Below, one piece after another: positions 20,461-32,987 of a DNA stretch of 64,000 nucleotides. The stretch spans positions 119,474,640 to 119,538,639 of the forward strand of contig NC_081410.1 of NCBI RefSeq assembly GCF_030272615.1, read 5' to 3'. This DNA is from Cryptomeria japonica (taxonomy: Eukaryota > Streptophyta > Pinopsida > Cupressales > Cupressaceae). Numbering within the stretch: the stretch's first letter is position 1; every line of letters begins with the position of its first letter. The notes beneath the pieces are model-generated. The model searched no databases, was not told the origin of the DNA, and saw nothing but the letters and a program-made list of their open reading frames with translations. Made by a program: the position numbers and the translations under genes.

Positions 20461-20679
20461 TCATAGAATGTAAGGTGGAGGCCACGCTAAGTGCACCAAT
20501 GGAATATATTGGCATCATCATGTCTAGATTCATTGAATTTTCTAAAAAGGAAAGAGATAAGGGGCATACATTCCTAGAGAATAATTTTTTATTGTCACAA
20601 GTGACATTAAATTTTTCTATTTTCTCTTACTCCTCACAATTTGTGCCAAGCTTGGATACTTTATTTTTCATTGGCTAAT

Positions 20680-21600
20680 ATTTAATAATATTTAGTGGAC
20701 TAGGTGATATTTGTAACTAACTCCACTTAGGGTTTCCTTGATTTATCTCGACCATTGATTTAGAATCAACCTGGGCCCTTCATTTGTAATTAAGAACTCT
20801 ATATAAGGCTTGCTTATTTCATTTGTAGCAATAACTTTTGCAAAATTGTTGTTGAAATACTACTAGAATAAATGCAAACTCATTGAAGATTGGTGAGAAC
20901 TTGTGTTTTGGGATGTTAGCATGGTTTGCTACTTCTCAAATTAGTTTAAGATTTGTTTACAACAAGTTGCATACTTGAATGGAAGATATTGTTGTTGATT
21001 CATGGTGAAACCTATATGTTCATACAATTTGTAATTTTTTGATTGCAAGTTGTAGTGTATGGTTAGTCTAAACTCATTTGAAAGCTTAACTTCAATTGCT
21101 TTATGCTCATTGATTTGCATGCCTATGGTGTTGATGTGTACAAGTGATTTGAAAATCATTTGCATACCCCTTGAAGATTGCATCATCTTTGTGTAGTTGT
21201 TTCCTCATTGCGAAGCAAAGATTAGTTTGTTTTCACTAATTCATCAATAGTTTCTTGTATTGTTAGAAGTATATTAAATTCCTAAACCCTATCCTTTTTG
21301 CATTTTATTTCAAAAGATCTTTCATAGAATTAGTTGGAGAGCCCTAATGCAAAATTATTCATTATTCAAAGGTAAAGAATTGATAAAGTCTCGAAAAATT
21401 GTGTAAGTCCCTTTGTGATATCAACAAATCACATATTTTCACCGAGCCTATCCATCATAAAGTCGCATTGTTCACATGGTAAACTTTGGGGTTGCCTTAT
21501 TTGATCACATTGTTTATTGAGGTTTCCTTGTTCAAGAGAGGATAAAATACTTGTATTTTATTTTGTGTTGGTGAGTGTCACAAAACACACATCAATAGTT
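20680..21600 (+). repeat. LTR-like region after the decayed coding block
   Basis: Non-coding, with a TATA box in AACTCTATATAAGGCTTGC near 20797-20812 and the plant-LTR-like AGGGTTTCCTTG upstream of it. No matching second copy was seen within the window, so the LTR call rests on position and promoter look only. Confidence 0.3.
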
Positions 21601-22150
21601 AGCTTGTCAACTCTCAATTTGTCCTCATACTTGATGCACAAATCATTATAAGTCACATACTCCATATTGAAGTTGCATTTTATCTCCACCACCATCTAGT
21701 TGCAAAATATACATGTTCTCATTTTTCATTCCTCCTTAGGCATTATCCATTTATTCATCTCACATCTAAGATGATGCATCTAGTCCTCAATGAACCTTCA
21801 CCATTTTTTCCTTCCACTTAATTTATGGTCCTACTTAGGATTTTATAGGCATGGTCCCACGTGGATTAATTTTTTTGATACAATATGATTTCTTTTGACC
21901 AAGTTGTTCTATCCACATGACAACTTTGAATTTTTCTCTCGCAAACTTTTTTATTTTCTCATTAATGCTTAGACACTCTCATATGTTAATGTCCAAGTTA
22001 CTTATCTTGTTATTTTGTTTCATACATGTGTTCTTCCTCTATAATAATCTTGAGCCAACAATGGTTGTACACATTATATGTCTTTTTTAGGTAATTTAAC
22101 TTCCAAACCATTAGCAAAATAGAAAATAAAATCCAGCTAATAAAATCCTA
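21601..22150. other. Intergenic, no feature recognised
   Basis: AT-rich, with dense stops in all frames and no motif recognised. Confidence 0.5.
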
Positions 22151-22152
22151 TA

Positions 22153-22366
22153 TGAAATTGAAATTGAAATTTTAAACCAAAAGGTTGTAGCTCAAACAAA
22201 TGATGAGAATGACGATATGTTCCTTGATCATGCCATCCACCCAGTTTCAAACCCTTGGAAATATGATAAGAAGGATGATATGAAATTGAAATTTTAATAT
22301 TAAATCAAAAGGTTGTAGCTTAAATAAATGATGAGAATGATGATATGTTCCTTGATCATGTCATCC
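22153..22366. repeat. Two-copy direct repeat, period about 128 bp
   Basis: The words GAAATTGAAATTTTAA, AAAAGGTTGTAGCT and GATATGTTCCTTGATCATG occur in the same order at about 22160-22230 and 22282-22355. The copies differ by a few bases. Confidence 0.75.
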
Positions 22367-22889
22367 CAACCGACATTGAGAAAATAGATACCCTCAATTG
22401 ATACCCATTAAAAAAAGTTAAAACTATTTTTAACATTCTCTCTACCCACCCCTATATAAATTAAAGATTTAGAAAGTCTTGAAAAGGAAAGTTACTTTTG
22501 AAAACCCTAACTTGAAATGGGAAGTTACTTTAGAAAACCCTAATGCTATTTTCCATGGGATGTGGCTAATCTACACACAAAACAACACTGTTAATCTCCA
22601 CACAAAACAACACTCCGTACAATTTCTAAAATCCGTAAAACATAAGAAATTTTCACGAAATTTTTAGTAGCTAAATCTTCATGATTTGCATCCCCATTGC
22701 TATAAAACCACAAAAAAATCAGACAAAAAAACACTATTTTTACAGATCTTAAAGTTTTTTTAAGTACCATTTTATGTGGAGATTAATTGCTGGCTTTTTG
22801 ATGCCGTGACACTAAATTCTAACTAATCTAATCAAGTCTTGTAACATTTAGGGTTTAAAGATATTACGCTACTAAGGGTTTGGTATTGA

Positions 22890-23060
22890 CTTTGTGTATA
22901 TATACAACTCGCATTTTATTGTTCTCGGGAAAAATATTTGTTTGGGCGTTTTCAAGGGTGTTCGGCTTACCTGTTTAGGGTTTTCAGCTCAACTGTTTAG
23001 GGTTTTCTCGAGTGCATTCTGTATTGTAAGTTTGCTGTAGGTGAGAATGGCGAGAAATTA
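22890..23060 (+). promoter_or_regulatory. Promoter-like stretch with TATA and telo-box motifs
   Basis: A TATA run (TATATATA, 22897-22904) is followed by a CT/G-rich leader holding two copies of CTGTTTAGGGTTTT (22971-22984 and 22993-23006). AGGGTTT is the telo-box found in plant promoters and leaders of housekeeping genes. A GTAAGT-like donor follows near 23026 and another near 23210. No coding region could be attached downstream, so it may be an orphan promoter, a non-coding transcript or chance. Confidence 0.3.
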
Positions 23061-23849
23061 GAGTCACTGGTGTGCTTTACTAAATACATAGTGCATACAG
23101 CGCTTTACATCGCCTAGAGATAAACAGGCAAAGTATTGTGGTCCGTCATCCTCAAATTGACGGAAAGCGAGTGATGCCTGGATATTTTTATCTGTCGACC
23201 TGTAAGTTTTATTGTTCTTTTTGTGGTGACCTGTTTTTCGATTTTACTTACGGCACGTTCTGTCAAGTGATTTTTTTGAAGTAATAGGTTGTTTTTGGCC
23301 GGTGATGAACTCATATTACCTACATTGTCTGATGCAATCTGTGATTTTATTCTGATTAAAGTTTCTGAGGCCAAATTTAAGAAATTATATTTTGTATTTT
23401 TTTTACTATAGATAATAATCGCCTGGTTCAAACTCGACTTAACTGAAATTACTAGAAATCCAAGAGTGCTGGACTGTGTTTCCTGGTTATTTTAGGGTTT
23501 TGAGCTCTAAGTTTTAATGGTGTTCTGAAATGAGACTTCAATTCTATATGGACTCGGAATCTTATCACAAATTTGCTTTTTAGTAACAATAGCAAGATAA
23601 ATTTCAGCGCCTGTATTTGACTTTACGCTTGTACCTGTCGATCGAATTCACTGTAACATTGGTAATATTTTTTAACTATCCAATTTTTTCCCTGTTTTAA
23701 GTATGTTGTGAAATGTGATTAACTAGCAGTTTTATTCTATTGTAAGGTATGCAAGATATAAGGTCAATTGGTTAATTGGTTAGCCAATTATCAAATGATG
23801 TTTTTTTAATGTTTTTTTAGGAGGAAGATAACTTTTTGACCAATAAGTG

Positions 23850-24020
23850 ATATGGAGAGAGTTGAAAGAGAGAGAGATGAGAGTGGAAGAGAGAGGGGGT
23901 AAGGAGATCAAGATATAGAGGAAGATAGAGATGGAGGAGGAGAGGTACATGGAGGGGAGACAAATATATAAAGATGGAGAGAAGAGAGGATATATGGATG
24001 AAAGAGAAATATATAGGGAA
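23850..24020. repeat. Purine-rich (GA)n-like tract 1
   Basis: Imperfect GAGA/GGA repeats with almost no pyrimidines except T in GAT. Frames on the opposite strand are Ser/Leu/Tyr-rich shadows of this simple sequence. Confidence 0.85.
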
Positions 24021-24294
24021 GAGGATCAAGTAGTTGTCCACTCTAATTTTGCACTTCTCAAAATCTTAAAACCTCATAATTAAGGTTTCAAGGCCACATT
24101 AGCATGCTTTTTGTCAAGGTGTCCAAACAACACATGATTGGTTGCGTTTTACAACAAAGGGTATATTTCATTCAATGACAATTTTAAAGTCACAACTATT
24201 GGTGCAATGTTGTTCAAAAATTGGACATTAAATCAGAAGTATGGGGTTATTAAATCAACTTCTTCTATCACAACTATTGGAACTCACTTAGAGT

Positions 24295-24545
24295 CCTCTC
24301 TCTTTTAAATAGGGATAGATGGAAAGATTGAGATAGAGATAGAGATAGGAAGTGATAGAGAGGCAAAATGATATAGAAATAGAGTTTTAAGAAGAGAGAA
24401 GATGGGGAAGAGAGCAAGATAGGTCGATATGTAAAGAGGGAGAGATGAAGAGGGTGATTTGATATAGAGAGATAAAGAGGGTTCAATGGGACAATAGTGG
24501 GAGAGATAGAGTAAAAGAGAGAAATGGAGAGGAGAGATAACTAAA
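24295..24545. repeat. Purine-rich (GA)n-like tract 2
   Basis: The same kind of GAGATAGAGA and GAAGAGGGAGA sequence recurs after a 270-bp gap. The two tracts may be split parts of one expansion. Confidence 0.85.
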
Positions 24546-24559
24546 TAGATAGAGAGTAA

Positions 24560-26258
24560 TTTATAGTATAGAATATATTAATTAATAATAATGCATATGG
24601 TAATAAAATATATTATATATAATTTATTGTGTGTTATAATTTAATTTGTACTAGGGGAAGGGGCTCGATTACCATTCATGTTCCATGGGTGAATAGCTAG
24701 AAAAGAAGTGAGTAATTAGAGGAATTGTTGATACACTTGTAAAAAGTAACAAATAATAGTTTTCATTAAAACAAAATCTTATTAAATATAACAATTAATT
24801 GATATTTCAGGTATATTTTCTTCTAGTTAATTATTTATAATATATTTTTAAGTAACAAATAAGTAAGATAGATTATTGATAAGATATACATATTTTGTAA
24901 TCTCATTAATGACTCAACAATAAGTTGCTCACTTCTCATCACATTAACATAAACTTTAATTTATGAATATATTATATCAAAACATCAATTTATTACCAAA
25001 ATTATTAAAATTACTTTTACTTATAAATAAACCTATTTAAACCTATTTCATAAAAATTAAAAGATTATTTGCCACATAAGTTAAAAACAAAATCCCTATA
25101 TCTATAAACAACAAACAAATCAGATCTTGCTACTCCATCACATAAACTTATCCAAAAAGTAACCTAAACAGCTTCAAATGGACACTTCCACAACATACCT
25201 TAAAATTTTCATTTGAAACGCAGAGAGCTTGAGCACTTTGACCAGATCATTTAAGCGTACAGATCTTAACGAAGCTTGGTTTTCCTAATAGACTACACAT
25301 ACAAGGAATGTTATAGCAGAGCTACCAAATAAATTGGTATTAGGTACGTGGAGTAAATACGGCTAGGATATCTTACATCGTCTTAATATTTCTAATATAA
25401 AATATAGGGAAGCTCAAATGATTGGTAAGGTTATTTATATTATAATAATTTTTTAATTTAATTTAAAATTAACAAGTTAATATTAATTATTAAAAAAGAT
25501 ATAATATAATTTAATAAATTAATATATATTAACTTAATAAATTAATATGTTCGTTTATATTAATAATTATTATCTTTATTTGAATTTATTATCTATTTGT
25601 ATAGAATCAAGGGTCATGAGATTGGAATTGGAAATACTGCAAAATAGACACGTCATGAAATCCACCACAATTTTTGGCTTGTATCATGTAAGATGTATTG
25701 TTAAGTGCCTAGTGAGCACACATGGGGTTGGCCTCCATTGATAGGGTTTTATGAGAAAGACAATGCTCTTCTTTGCCCTCAAATTTGAAGTAACTTTGTT
25801 GGCAAAAATGTTGGTTTGTTATAGGGCTTCTATAAAGTAGAAATGTTATAAGGGTTCCATTTTTGTCCTTTGTGTTTGGTATATTTAGGCTTTCCTTTGC
25901 CTTCAATGCTTTATATCATCTACATACCATCTACTATTGCATTTCATGACATTCAAATGCAATATCCTTAGGTAAAATTTTTATTAATGTGAAAAAAATA
26001 AATAAATAGGTTAAATTTTTATGAATGTGAAAAAAAAATATGGCAGCATTGAAAAGAGAACAAGTATATATGCAAAAGTTGTTTCTCTAAGTCACAAATT
26101 TTATGGTAGACACTTTTCTTTGCTCTTTTTTGAAAGATTTTCCCCATTGTCACACAAAAGATCTTGAAAAAAGGAAAAAAAGTATACAAATAAATTGCTC
26201 TGCAACTTTTAAATTGTTCCCACAATGTGAATTTGTAAGAACTCTGCTGATGTGAATT
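24560..26258. other. AT-rich intergenic region
   Basis: Very AT-rich to about 25560, then mixed sequence. No gene was recognised. A 25-bp direct repeat around TGTGAATTTGTAAGAAC lies at 26226-26275, next to the end of the solo LTR. Confidence 0.5.
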
Positions 26259-27422
26259 TGTAAGAACCCTGCTGGTTCTAACTCTCCTGAAATGTTATTG
26301 CTATTGTGTTTTTGGATTTTCAAGGTTTTTGAACAAATTTAAAGTATAAAATAACATGTGCCAGGCAAGAAATGCACATAAACCAACTACTGCTAATTGC
26401 ATACCCGTGGGTCCTTAGCTTATTTTAAATAAAGAAATTGGTGTTTGCCAGCCAAAATTGGGAAACTAATCAAAATGGTCGTACAAGTCCATGAAATGAT
26501 TTCTCTAAGCCACAAAGCAGATAGAATAGCTTGAAAGGACTAGGCGATGGGAATTGTGCATTCATAATGCACTTTGGGTAGGCATTCCAGCCTCCGAGGC
26601 AAAATGCCTCTTTTCTGGAGCCCCACGTGCCAACCTGATTGGTACGACCATCAATGAATCCTGTACGGCTGGTTATTGAATTGAATAATGCTGCTAATGA
26701 GGCTTCTAAATTGTATTGCTTCCTTCCTTATTCCAAAATCTACAAATAACCTCTGATGAAGCACCTCAAAACTTTTGTGTGAAGCCCTCTCAGTTTGCAA
26801 TAATTCTGCTGATCTTTCACAACCTCAGAATCACAGATCCATGAAGAATGAATGTTCTTCAATAGCAAACCCTCTGAAACCCTTGTCTCAAACAATCCAG
26901 AGAGAAAATATCGAGCAATGTCAAATAATTAATAATGGAGTTTGAATTGCTTCCAATTTCCTTATAACCCCCAAATGGCACGATTTTCAATAAGTGCGCC
27001 CAAATGCATTTTAAATACATTAAGACATATTTAATTAACTTTGCATAGTTTATATTCAACTTGGACATCAAATCATTTGAGTGATTTAATAGAAATCACT
27101 TTATAATATTTAAGTGGCCTTTTAAATTAATAAAGTCACTTTAAGACTTTATAATATAAACACATAAGTTAAATAAATAATTTAACCACTAAAATATTAA
27201 TATATCTCTCAATATTCAATCTTTTGATGAACCACTAAAAATAGTAAGTCCCGCAACTAAGCTCACACACCAACTGCTAAGGCCTTGGAACTAAACCCAA
27301 GACTGAATTGAAGAATAGAAACTACCACTGAGACTCTCTCTCCAAAATGTTAGCCTACAAGAGTCCAAAAATGATAGGCTAACCCATTAGTCACAGAGAC
27401 TGACTAGGGCGGGGACATCACA
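26259..27422 (-). repeat. Solo LTR, family TGTGATGTCCCC (copy A)
   Basis: On the minus strand it begins TGTGATGTCCCCGCCC (27422) and ends AGCAGGGTTCTTACA (26259), about 1.16 kb. It shares its start, the GTTAGCCTA...TTTTTGGAC...TTGTAGGCTAAC block, a GGCTAAGGACC(C/T)ACGGGTATGC-type block and its end with copy B at 48660-49562. Flanking 5-mers are GAATT and AAATT, a near match that fits a decayed target duplication. No internal element sequence adjoins it, so it is a solo LTR. Confidence 0.6.
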
Positions 27423-27689
27423 AAATTAAACATTGATAGAAGCATTTGTTGATTGAAATCCAAAAGAATGAATAAAATATTAGTGCATATAAAGCCTTTT
27501 CAAAATATTGTTGTTATTACTCACCATATTAGGGATCTAGGATTTTCAGAGACTCTTGGGCATGCTGAGTCCCAGGCACTGAAATTGGTCGAGGAGTGGG
27601 AGCTTCGTGAGGAGATATTTTGAAAACAAAAGGCTAGAATTGATTGGCTTGAAGAGGGTGATAAGAATACTGCATTTTTTCATCACTCT

Positions 27690-28895
27690 GTGCAGGCTCG
27701 ACAGAATAAGAGTTATATCTCTTCTCTTGTTAATTCTGAGGGTGTTATGATTTCTTCGCAACAAGCTGTGTCTAAAGAGGCTCGTCAATTCTACTCTGCT
27801 CTGTTTATGAAGGAGACTCCTCTTGCAGAGGCTGATGAAGATATGGTTCTCGCTTGTATTCCTTCTTTGATCTCTAATGATTTGAATGCTTCGCTTACTC
27901 GTCCGATTACTTTATCTGAAGTGGAGGAGGTTGTGTTTGGAATGAATAAGGGGAAAGCCCCTGGCCTTGATGGTTTCCTTGTTGAATTTTTCCAAGAGTT
28001 TTGGGATATTGTGAAGTTGGACTTGTTAAAGGTTGTCCGAGACTCTTTCCAAAATAAGCAAATGTTTCGTGCCCTAAATGCTACTTTTCTGAACTTTATT
28101 CCTAAGAAGGAAGGTGTTGATAGGATTGAATTCTTTAGACCTATTGTGCTCTGAAATGTGGCATACAAGATTATTACTAAATTGATTGTTGAGAGGCTTA
28201 AATCTTGTCTTCTAGTGATCATCTCTGAGGATTAAGGAGGCTTTGTGGCGAGTCGTCAAATTTTGGATGGGGTGGTGGTTGCTTATGAGGTCATTCATTC
28301 CATGGTGACCTCTTAGGACATGTCTATGTTCATTAAGCTGGATATTGCCAAAGCATATGACAAAGTTAAATGGTGTTTTCTTCAGAAGATTCTATTGGCT
28401 TTTGGGTTTTCTACAGATTGGGTGAGTTGAACTTTGAGCTATGTAACTTCTTCCTTGTTTTTTAGTTATTGTAAATGGTGAACCTTCAGGGCTTTTTGGT
28501 GCTACTAGGGGTCTCCGTCAAGGGGACCCACTCTCTCCTTATCTGTTTATTATTATGGCAGAGGGGTTGGGTTGGTTTCTCAAATTCCAAGTTTCGCAAG
28601 GCTTGATTCATGGTTGCTAGTGGGGGTTGGGTCTGCCAATGCTTTCTCATCTCCAGTTTGTGGATGACACCTCTCTAATGGGGTTGGCTCATATTCGGGA
28701 AGCTGAATCCTTTAGGCAAATTTTGGATATTCACCTTGTTGCTTTGGGTCAGAAAGTGAATGAGCAGAAGTCCTCTATTTTCTTCTTTAATACTCCTCAG
28801 GCTATCCAGCGACGGATTGCAGCTATTTTGCGCTTTCAAATAGGGTCTCTTCCCTTTGTCTATTTGGGTATTCCTCTTGCTGTTGGCCACTAGCC
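27690..28895 (+). pseudogene. LINE reverse transcriptase
   Basis: Motifs in order: GKAPGLDGFLVEFFQ near 27950; the FRPIVL start of the core at 28136; KLDIAKAYDKV with the first catalytic Asp at 28336-28368; [13 protein letters not shown] near 28511-28549; and the FVDDTSLMG catalytic box near 28657-28683, a FADD variant with Val. LPFVYLGIPLAVG ends the domain. The enzyme would nick-prime reverse transcription at the target. The two readable parts (27690-28154 and 28627-28893) are separated by stops, and the gap between still translates as LINE sequence in short pieces. Confidence 0.88.
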
Positions 28896-29337
28896 TAGGT
28901 CCTCTTGGTAGTTGTTGCTTGATAAGTTAAAGAAGAAGGTAACTCATTGGACTCATCGGTGGTTGTCTACAGCTGCTAGAGTTACTCTTCTCAAGTCTGT
29001 TATCCAGGCCCTCCCCATCTACAGGTGCTTTGTTCAAGTGGCCCCAATGTATTTCCTTAGGGTATTTGATGCTCTCTCTCGTCAATTTATTTGGAGTGGC
29101 AATTTGTTGGCTACTAAGTGGAGCCTTTTTAAGTGGGAATTTGTGTGTAGACCAAAGTAGGAGGGTGGTCTTGGATTACGTTCTTCTATCTTGACTGGTC
29201 AATTTCATGCTGCCAAGCTTTACTGGCGTTGGTGTACCCATCAACATCAGTTATGAGCCCTTATTCTCAACCACAAATATCTTAGGGGTGTTGCTTCTTT
29301 TGAGGTTCATCGCTATCCTCTGGATGGAAGCGATTAT

Positions 29338-29660
29338 ATGATTTGGCATACTCTGAAAGCGGGGACTCAGTTTATTAAACATGCACTTTTCTAGATCTAT
29401 CAATCTAGGTCACAGGCTCTTTTTTTTTAAGATTCTTGGGATGGTCACCCTCCTATTCTCTCTTCTTTCCCTCACCTTCAGTCCCTTTGTGATGTTTTTA
29501 CTGCGACTGGAGGGAAGCGGTTCTATGATTTGGCATACTCTGAAAGTGGGGGCTCAATTGATTAAGTGTGCACTTTTTTAGATTTACCATTCTGGGTCAC
29601 ATGCTCTTTTTTTTTCGATTCTTGGGATGGTCACCCTCATATTCTCTCTTCTTGAGCATT
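29338..29660 (+). repeat. Internal duplication in the LINE, period 187 bp
   Basis: ATGATTTGGCATACTCTGAA starts at 29338 and again at 29525. Both copies run through a T-run and CTTGGGATGGTCACCCTC to CTCTCTTCTT. The copies differ at many positions (AGCGGGGACTC versus AGTGGGGGCTC), so the duplication is old and may have occurred in the source LINE. Confidence 0.8.
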
Positions 29661-29779
29661 GTGGTTTGGTTGTTACCTTCTGCTAGAAGCATCCTTCTGA
29701 GTGGCCACTTGGGAGGTCTGAGGGTGATAGGCATGAGCTTGCTCAACTTTTGGCCTCTCGTGCTTGCAATTCTTTGAGG

Positions 29780-30055
29780 GGCTCTGATGTTTTGGCTTGG
29801 GATGGTTATGATGTGTCTAGGAAGTACTCTGTGTCTGCTGGTTATAGACAACTGGATAGGCAGTTGTTTGGGGATATTGAGGTCCCATGGTGGAAGCAAG
29901 TTTGGCACAAGTGTAATTTCTTCATGTGGTTAGTGGCTCAAAATCGGTCTCTTGCTTGGGATAATTTATGCAAGCGTGGTTTCAATGGCCCCTCAATGTG
30001 TGTGTTGTGTTGTGATGTTGAGGAGAGTGTCTCTCATCTCTTTTTCTAGTGTTCT
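29780..30055 (+). pseudogene. LINE zinc-binding domain (zf-RVT)
   Basis: Reads VSAGYRQLDRQL, then VWHKCNFFMWLVAQNRSLAWD and CVLCCDVEESVSHLFF, the zinc-binding RT region of plant LINEs. The CVLC pair is followed by SHLFF and a Cys. Confidence 0.8.
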
Positions 30056-30479
30056 TATGCTAGGGAGATTTGACATTTTTGGTGGAGGGTTTGGAATATG
30101 CCCTGTAGGCATGTTTCCTCGTGGGCCGAGTATGTGGATCGGTGGGGCAGGGCCCTTGTTTCTACTTCCTTCCTTCAAGATGCTCGTGTTATTGGACCAT
30201 ACTTCGTTATTTGGAACCTTTGGCTGGACAAAAATCGTCAGATTTTTTAGGATGTGTAGTTGGAGGCCCCTCGCTTGTGGTGAAAAATCTTGCATTCTCT
30301 GGGAGAAACTGTTGTGGCTAAGTGTGATATGACTGAATTGGTGGTTCCTTATGATGTTGAGTGTTTTAATTGTCTTCATCTACCTTTGTCGTCATCACAG
30401 TTCATGTGTAATAGGTGTAGACACCCTACTCCAAAGGTCAATATGGAGGGAAGATGGTCTCCTCCACTTTAGGGAGTTC

Positions 30480-30930
30480 TAAAAATTAACACAGATGGCT
30501 CTTCTCGTGGAAACCCTGGCCATGCTGGTATCAGAGGTGTGGGTCGGGATAGTTCTGGAGATGTTCAGTTTATCTTTTTTGTCTATATGGGTCTTCATAC
30601 TAATAATTTAATGGAGGCTCCGACCATTTTATTAGCTTTGGAACGTGCAAGTAAATTGGGATGGCGCATGATCATATGTGAGTCTGATATTCTTAGGTTG
30701 TGGTCAACTTGTTGAATAGGCAACATTTAGATGGGGGTGGTTGGCATTTGGCTTTGATTGCTGATCAGATTCTCAACCTCTGTGCTTCTCTGGAATCTAT
30801 TACTTTTACCCATATTCCCGGTGAATGGAATGGTGTTGTTGATTATTTGGCCAAGTGGGCCTTTGATCATATTCATGATGGGAATGTGGTGGATTGGGCT
30901 CAGTTACCCCCAGATTTGTCTCAATAGTTG
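30480..30930 (+). pseudogene. LINE C-terminal RNase H
   Basis: LKINTDGSSRGNPGHAGIRG (30481-30540) carries the first catalytic Asp. MEAPTILLALERA holds the Glu-containing helix, CESDI the next Asp, and the end reads FTHIPGEWNGVVDYLAKWA with the last Asp. A C-terminal RNase H is common in plant L1 LINEs. Its 3' half (from 30624) is repeated at 31815. Confidence 0.85.
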
Positions 30931-32987
30931 CTTCACTTAGTTGAGCTTGATAGGGCTATGTAATGCCCTTGCTTTGTACTTCTTCTTTTTTTTTTTAATA
31001 AATTTTTACCCCTCCTTTATGTTCAAAATACGAGAAATGGAAAGCTTAGCTAGTCTCACAATTACCTAATTACTATTTACAGTAGCCTAGTGAAGGGTGA
31101 GTGAAGGAGATAGCGTACTGTGGAATACAAATACTGCAATCGACGGGACAACATGCAAACACAATGCATGAAGGGAGAAATTTATCTGACAGTCTAGACA
31201 GGTGCTATTGTCGTGCACTAGTATTCACCAAAGCAAGCCCCTTAACCTCATATGACCTGAACACCTTTGGCGTAATTATTATTTTTGTTCAATTTCTTGG
31301 ATTTTTGTTTGTTTGTTAATATTTACTTCTTGGCTGATCTTTGTTTAGTCCATATATACAATTTCAACAAATTAAGGAACAAGTTTAAGTTCATAACAAG
31401 CTTGGTAAATTAATAGGAGTTAATGTAATTTCTCATTTCATCCAACTTTTTAATTAGTTCAACCAATCATTTTATAGAACTAAAAATTTTGAACAACAAT
31501 TCTATAGTCTATAATTACTTTTTTCATTTAATACTTTAAAAAATATCATTTATCTTTATCTCTATTGGTTCATGTTGGGAATAGTCATTGCAAAAATCCA
31601 ATAATTTTTATTTTTATTTTTAATTTTTTTTTGTGAGTTCAATCAATGACTTGATTGACATAAATTATTTTTTACATTATCATAAAAGTACATTGTTGAC
31701 TTTAACATTATGTTGTCTACTTGAATGACATTTGTCATGTCATTCATATCTATCCAATTAACTATACAATTAAAAAAAATAGATAATATGCAATTTTATA
31801 AAATTGGGATGGCGCCATTTTATTAGCTCTGGAACGTGCAAGTAAATTGGGATGGCGCATGATCATATGTGAAACTGATATTCTTAGGTTGTGGTCAACT
31901 TGTTGAATAGACGACATTTGGATGGGGGTGGTTGGCATTTGGCTTTGATTGTTGATCAAATTCTCAACCTCTGTGCTTCTCTGGAATCTGTTACTTTTAC
32001 CCATATTCCCGGTGAATGGAATGGTGTTGTTGATTATTTGGCCAAGTGGGCCTTTGATCATATTCATGATGGGAATGTGGTGGATTGGGCTCAGTTACCC
32101 CTAGATTTGTCTCAACAGTTGCTTCACTTAGTTGAGCTTGATAGGGCTATGTAATGCCCTTGCTTTGTACTTCTTCTTTTTTAAAATAATTTTTTACCCC
32201 TCCTTTATGTTCAAAATACGAAAAATGGAAAGCTTAGCTAGTCTCACAATTACCTGATTACTGTTTACAGTAGCCTAGTGAAGGGTGAGTGAAGGAGATA
32301 GCGTATTGTGGAATACAAATATTGCAATCAATGGGACAACATGCAAACACAATGCATGAAGGGAGAAATTTATCTGACAGTCTAGACAGGTGCTATTGTC
32401 GTGCACTAGTATTCACCAAAGCAAGCCCCTTAACCCCATATGACCTGAACACCTTTGGTGTAATTATTATTTTTGTTCAATTTCTTGGATTTTTGTTTGT
32501 TTGTTAATATTTACTTCTTGGCTGATCTTTGTTTAGTCCATATATACAATTTCAACAAATTAAGGAGCAAGTTTAAGTTCATAACAAGCTTGGTAAATTA
32601 ATAGGAGTTAATGTAATTTCTCATTTCATCCAACTTTTTAATTAGTTCAACCAATCATTTTATAGAATTAAAAAATTTGAACACCAATTCCATAGTCTAT
32701 AATTACTTTTTTCATTCAATACTTTAAAAAATATCATTTTTCTTTATCTCTATTGGTTCATGTTGGGAATAGTCATTGCAAAAATCCAATATATATATTT
32801 TAAATTTTTTTTTTTTTTTGTGAGTTCAATCAATGACTTGAATGACATAAAATATTTTATACATTATCATAAAAGTACATTGTTGACTTTAACATTATGT
32901 TGTCTACTTGAATGACATTTGTCATGTCATTCATATCTATCCAATTAAATATACAATTAAAAAAAATTAGATAATATGCAATTTTAT
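30624..32987 (+). repeat. Tandem segmental duplication, period 1191 bp
   Basis: Copy 1 (30624-31799) and copy 2 (31815-32987) both contain the last part of the LINE RNase H, its 3' trailer and about 750 bp of flanking DNA. By eye they differ at only a few percent of positions, including a different T-run and small indels. Because the flank is included, this is a DNA duplication after LINE insertion, not a second retrotransposition. The junction at 31801-31815 is AAATTGGGATGGCGC, a word that also occurs inside each copy (30653 and 31844). Confidence 0.88.

Larger units (their letters stand above)
27530..31000 (+). mobile_element. 5'-truncated L1-type LINE
   Basis: A plant L1 ORF2 is readable from just before the reverse transcriptase to the C-terminal RNase H. 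The upstream endonuclease is missing, which is the usual 5' truncation. It begins around RIDWLEEGDKNTAFFH (27635-27680) and its coding part ends about 30930, followed by a T-rich 3' trailer. In-frame stops (for example TGA at 28152-28154 and TAG at 30046-30048) and frame changes show it is dead. It starts about 100 bp right of solo LTR copy A. Confidence 0.85.

Noticed and set aside
23817-24486. Ser/Leu/Tyr-rich proteins on the minus strand
   Set aside because: They are translations of the GA simple tracts and show no other coding sign.
31101-32507. Conserved 72-residue protein present twice (31101-31319 and 32289-32507)
   Set aside because: Both copies lie in the tandem segmental duplication, so their similarity shows recent copying and not selection on a protein.
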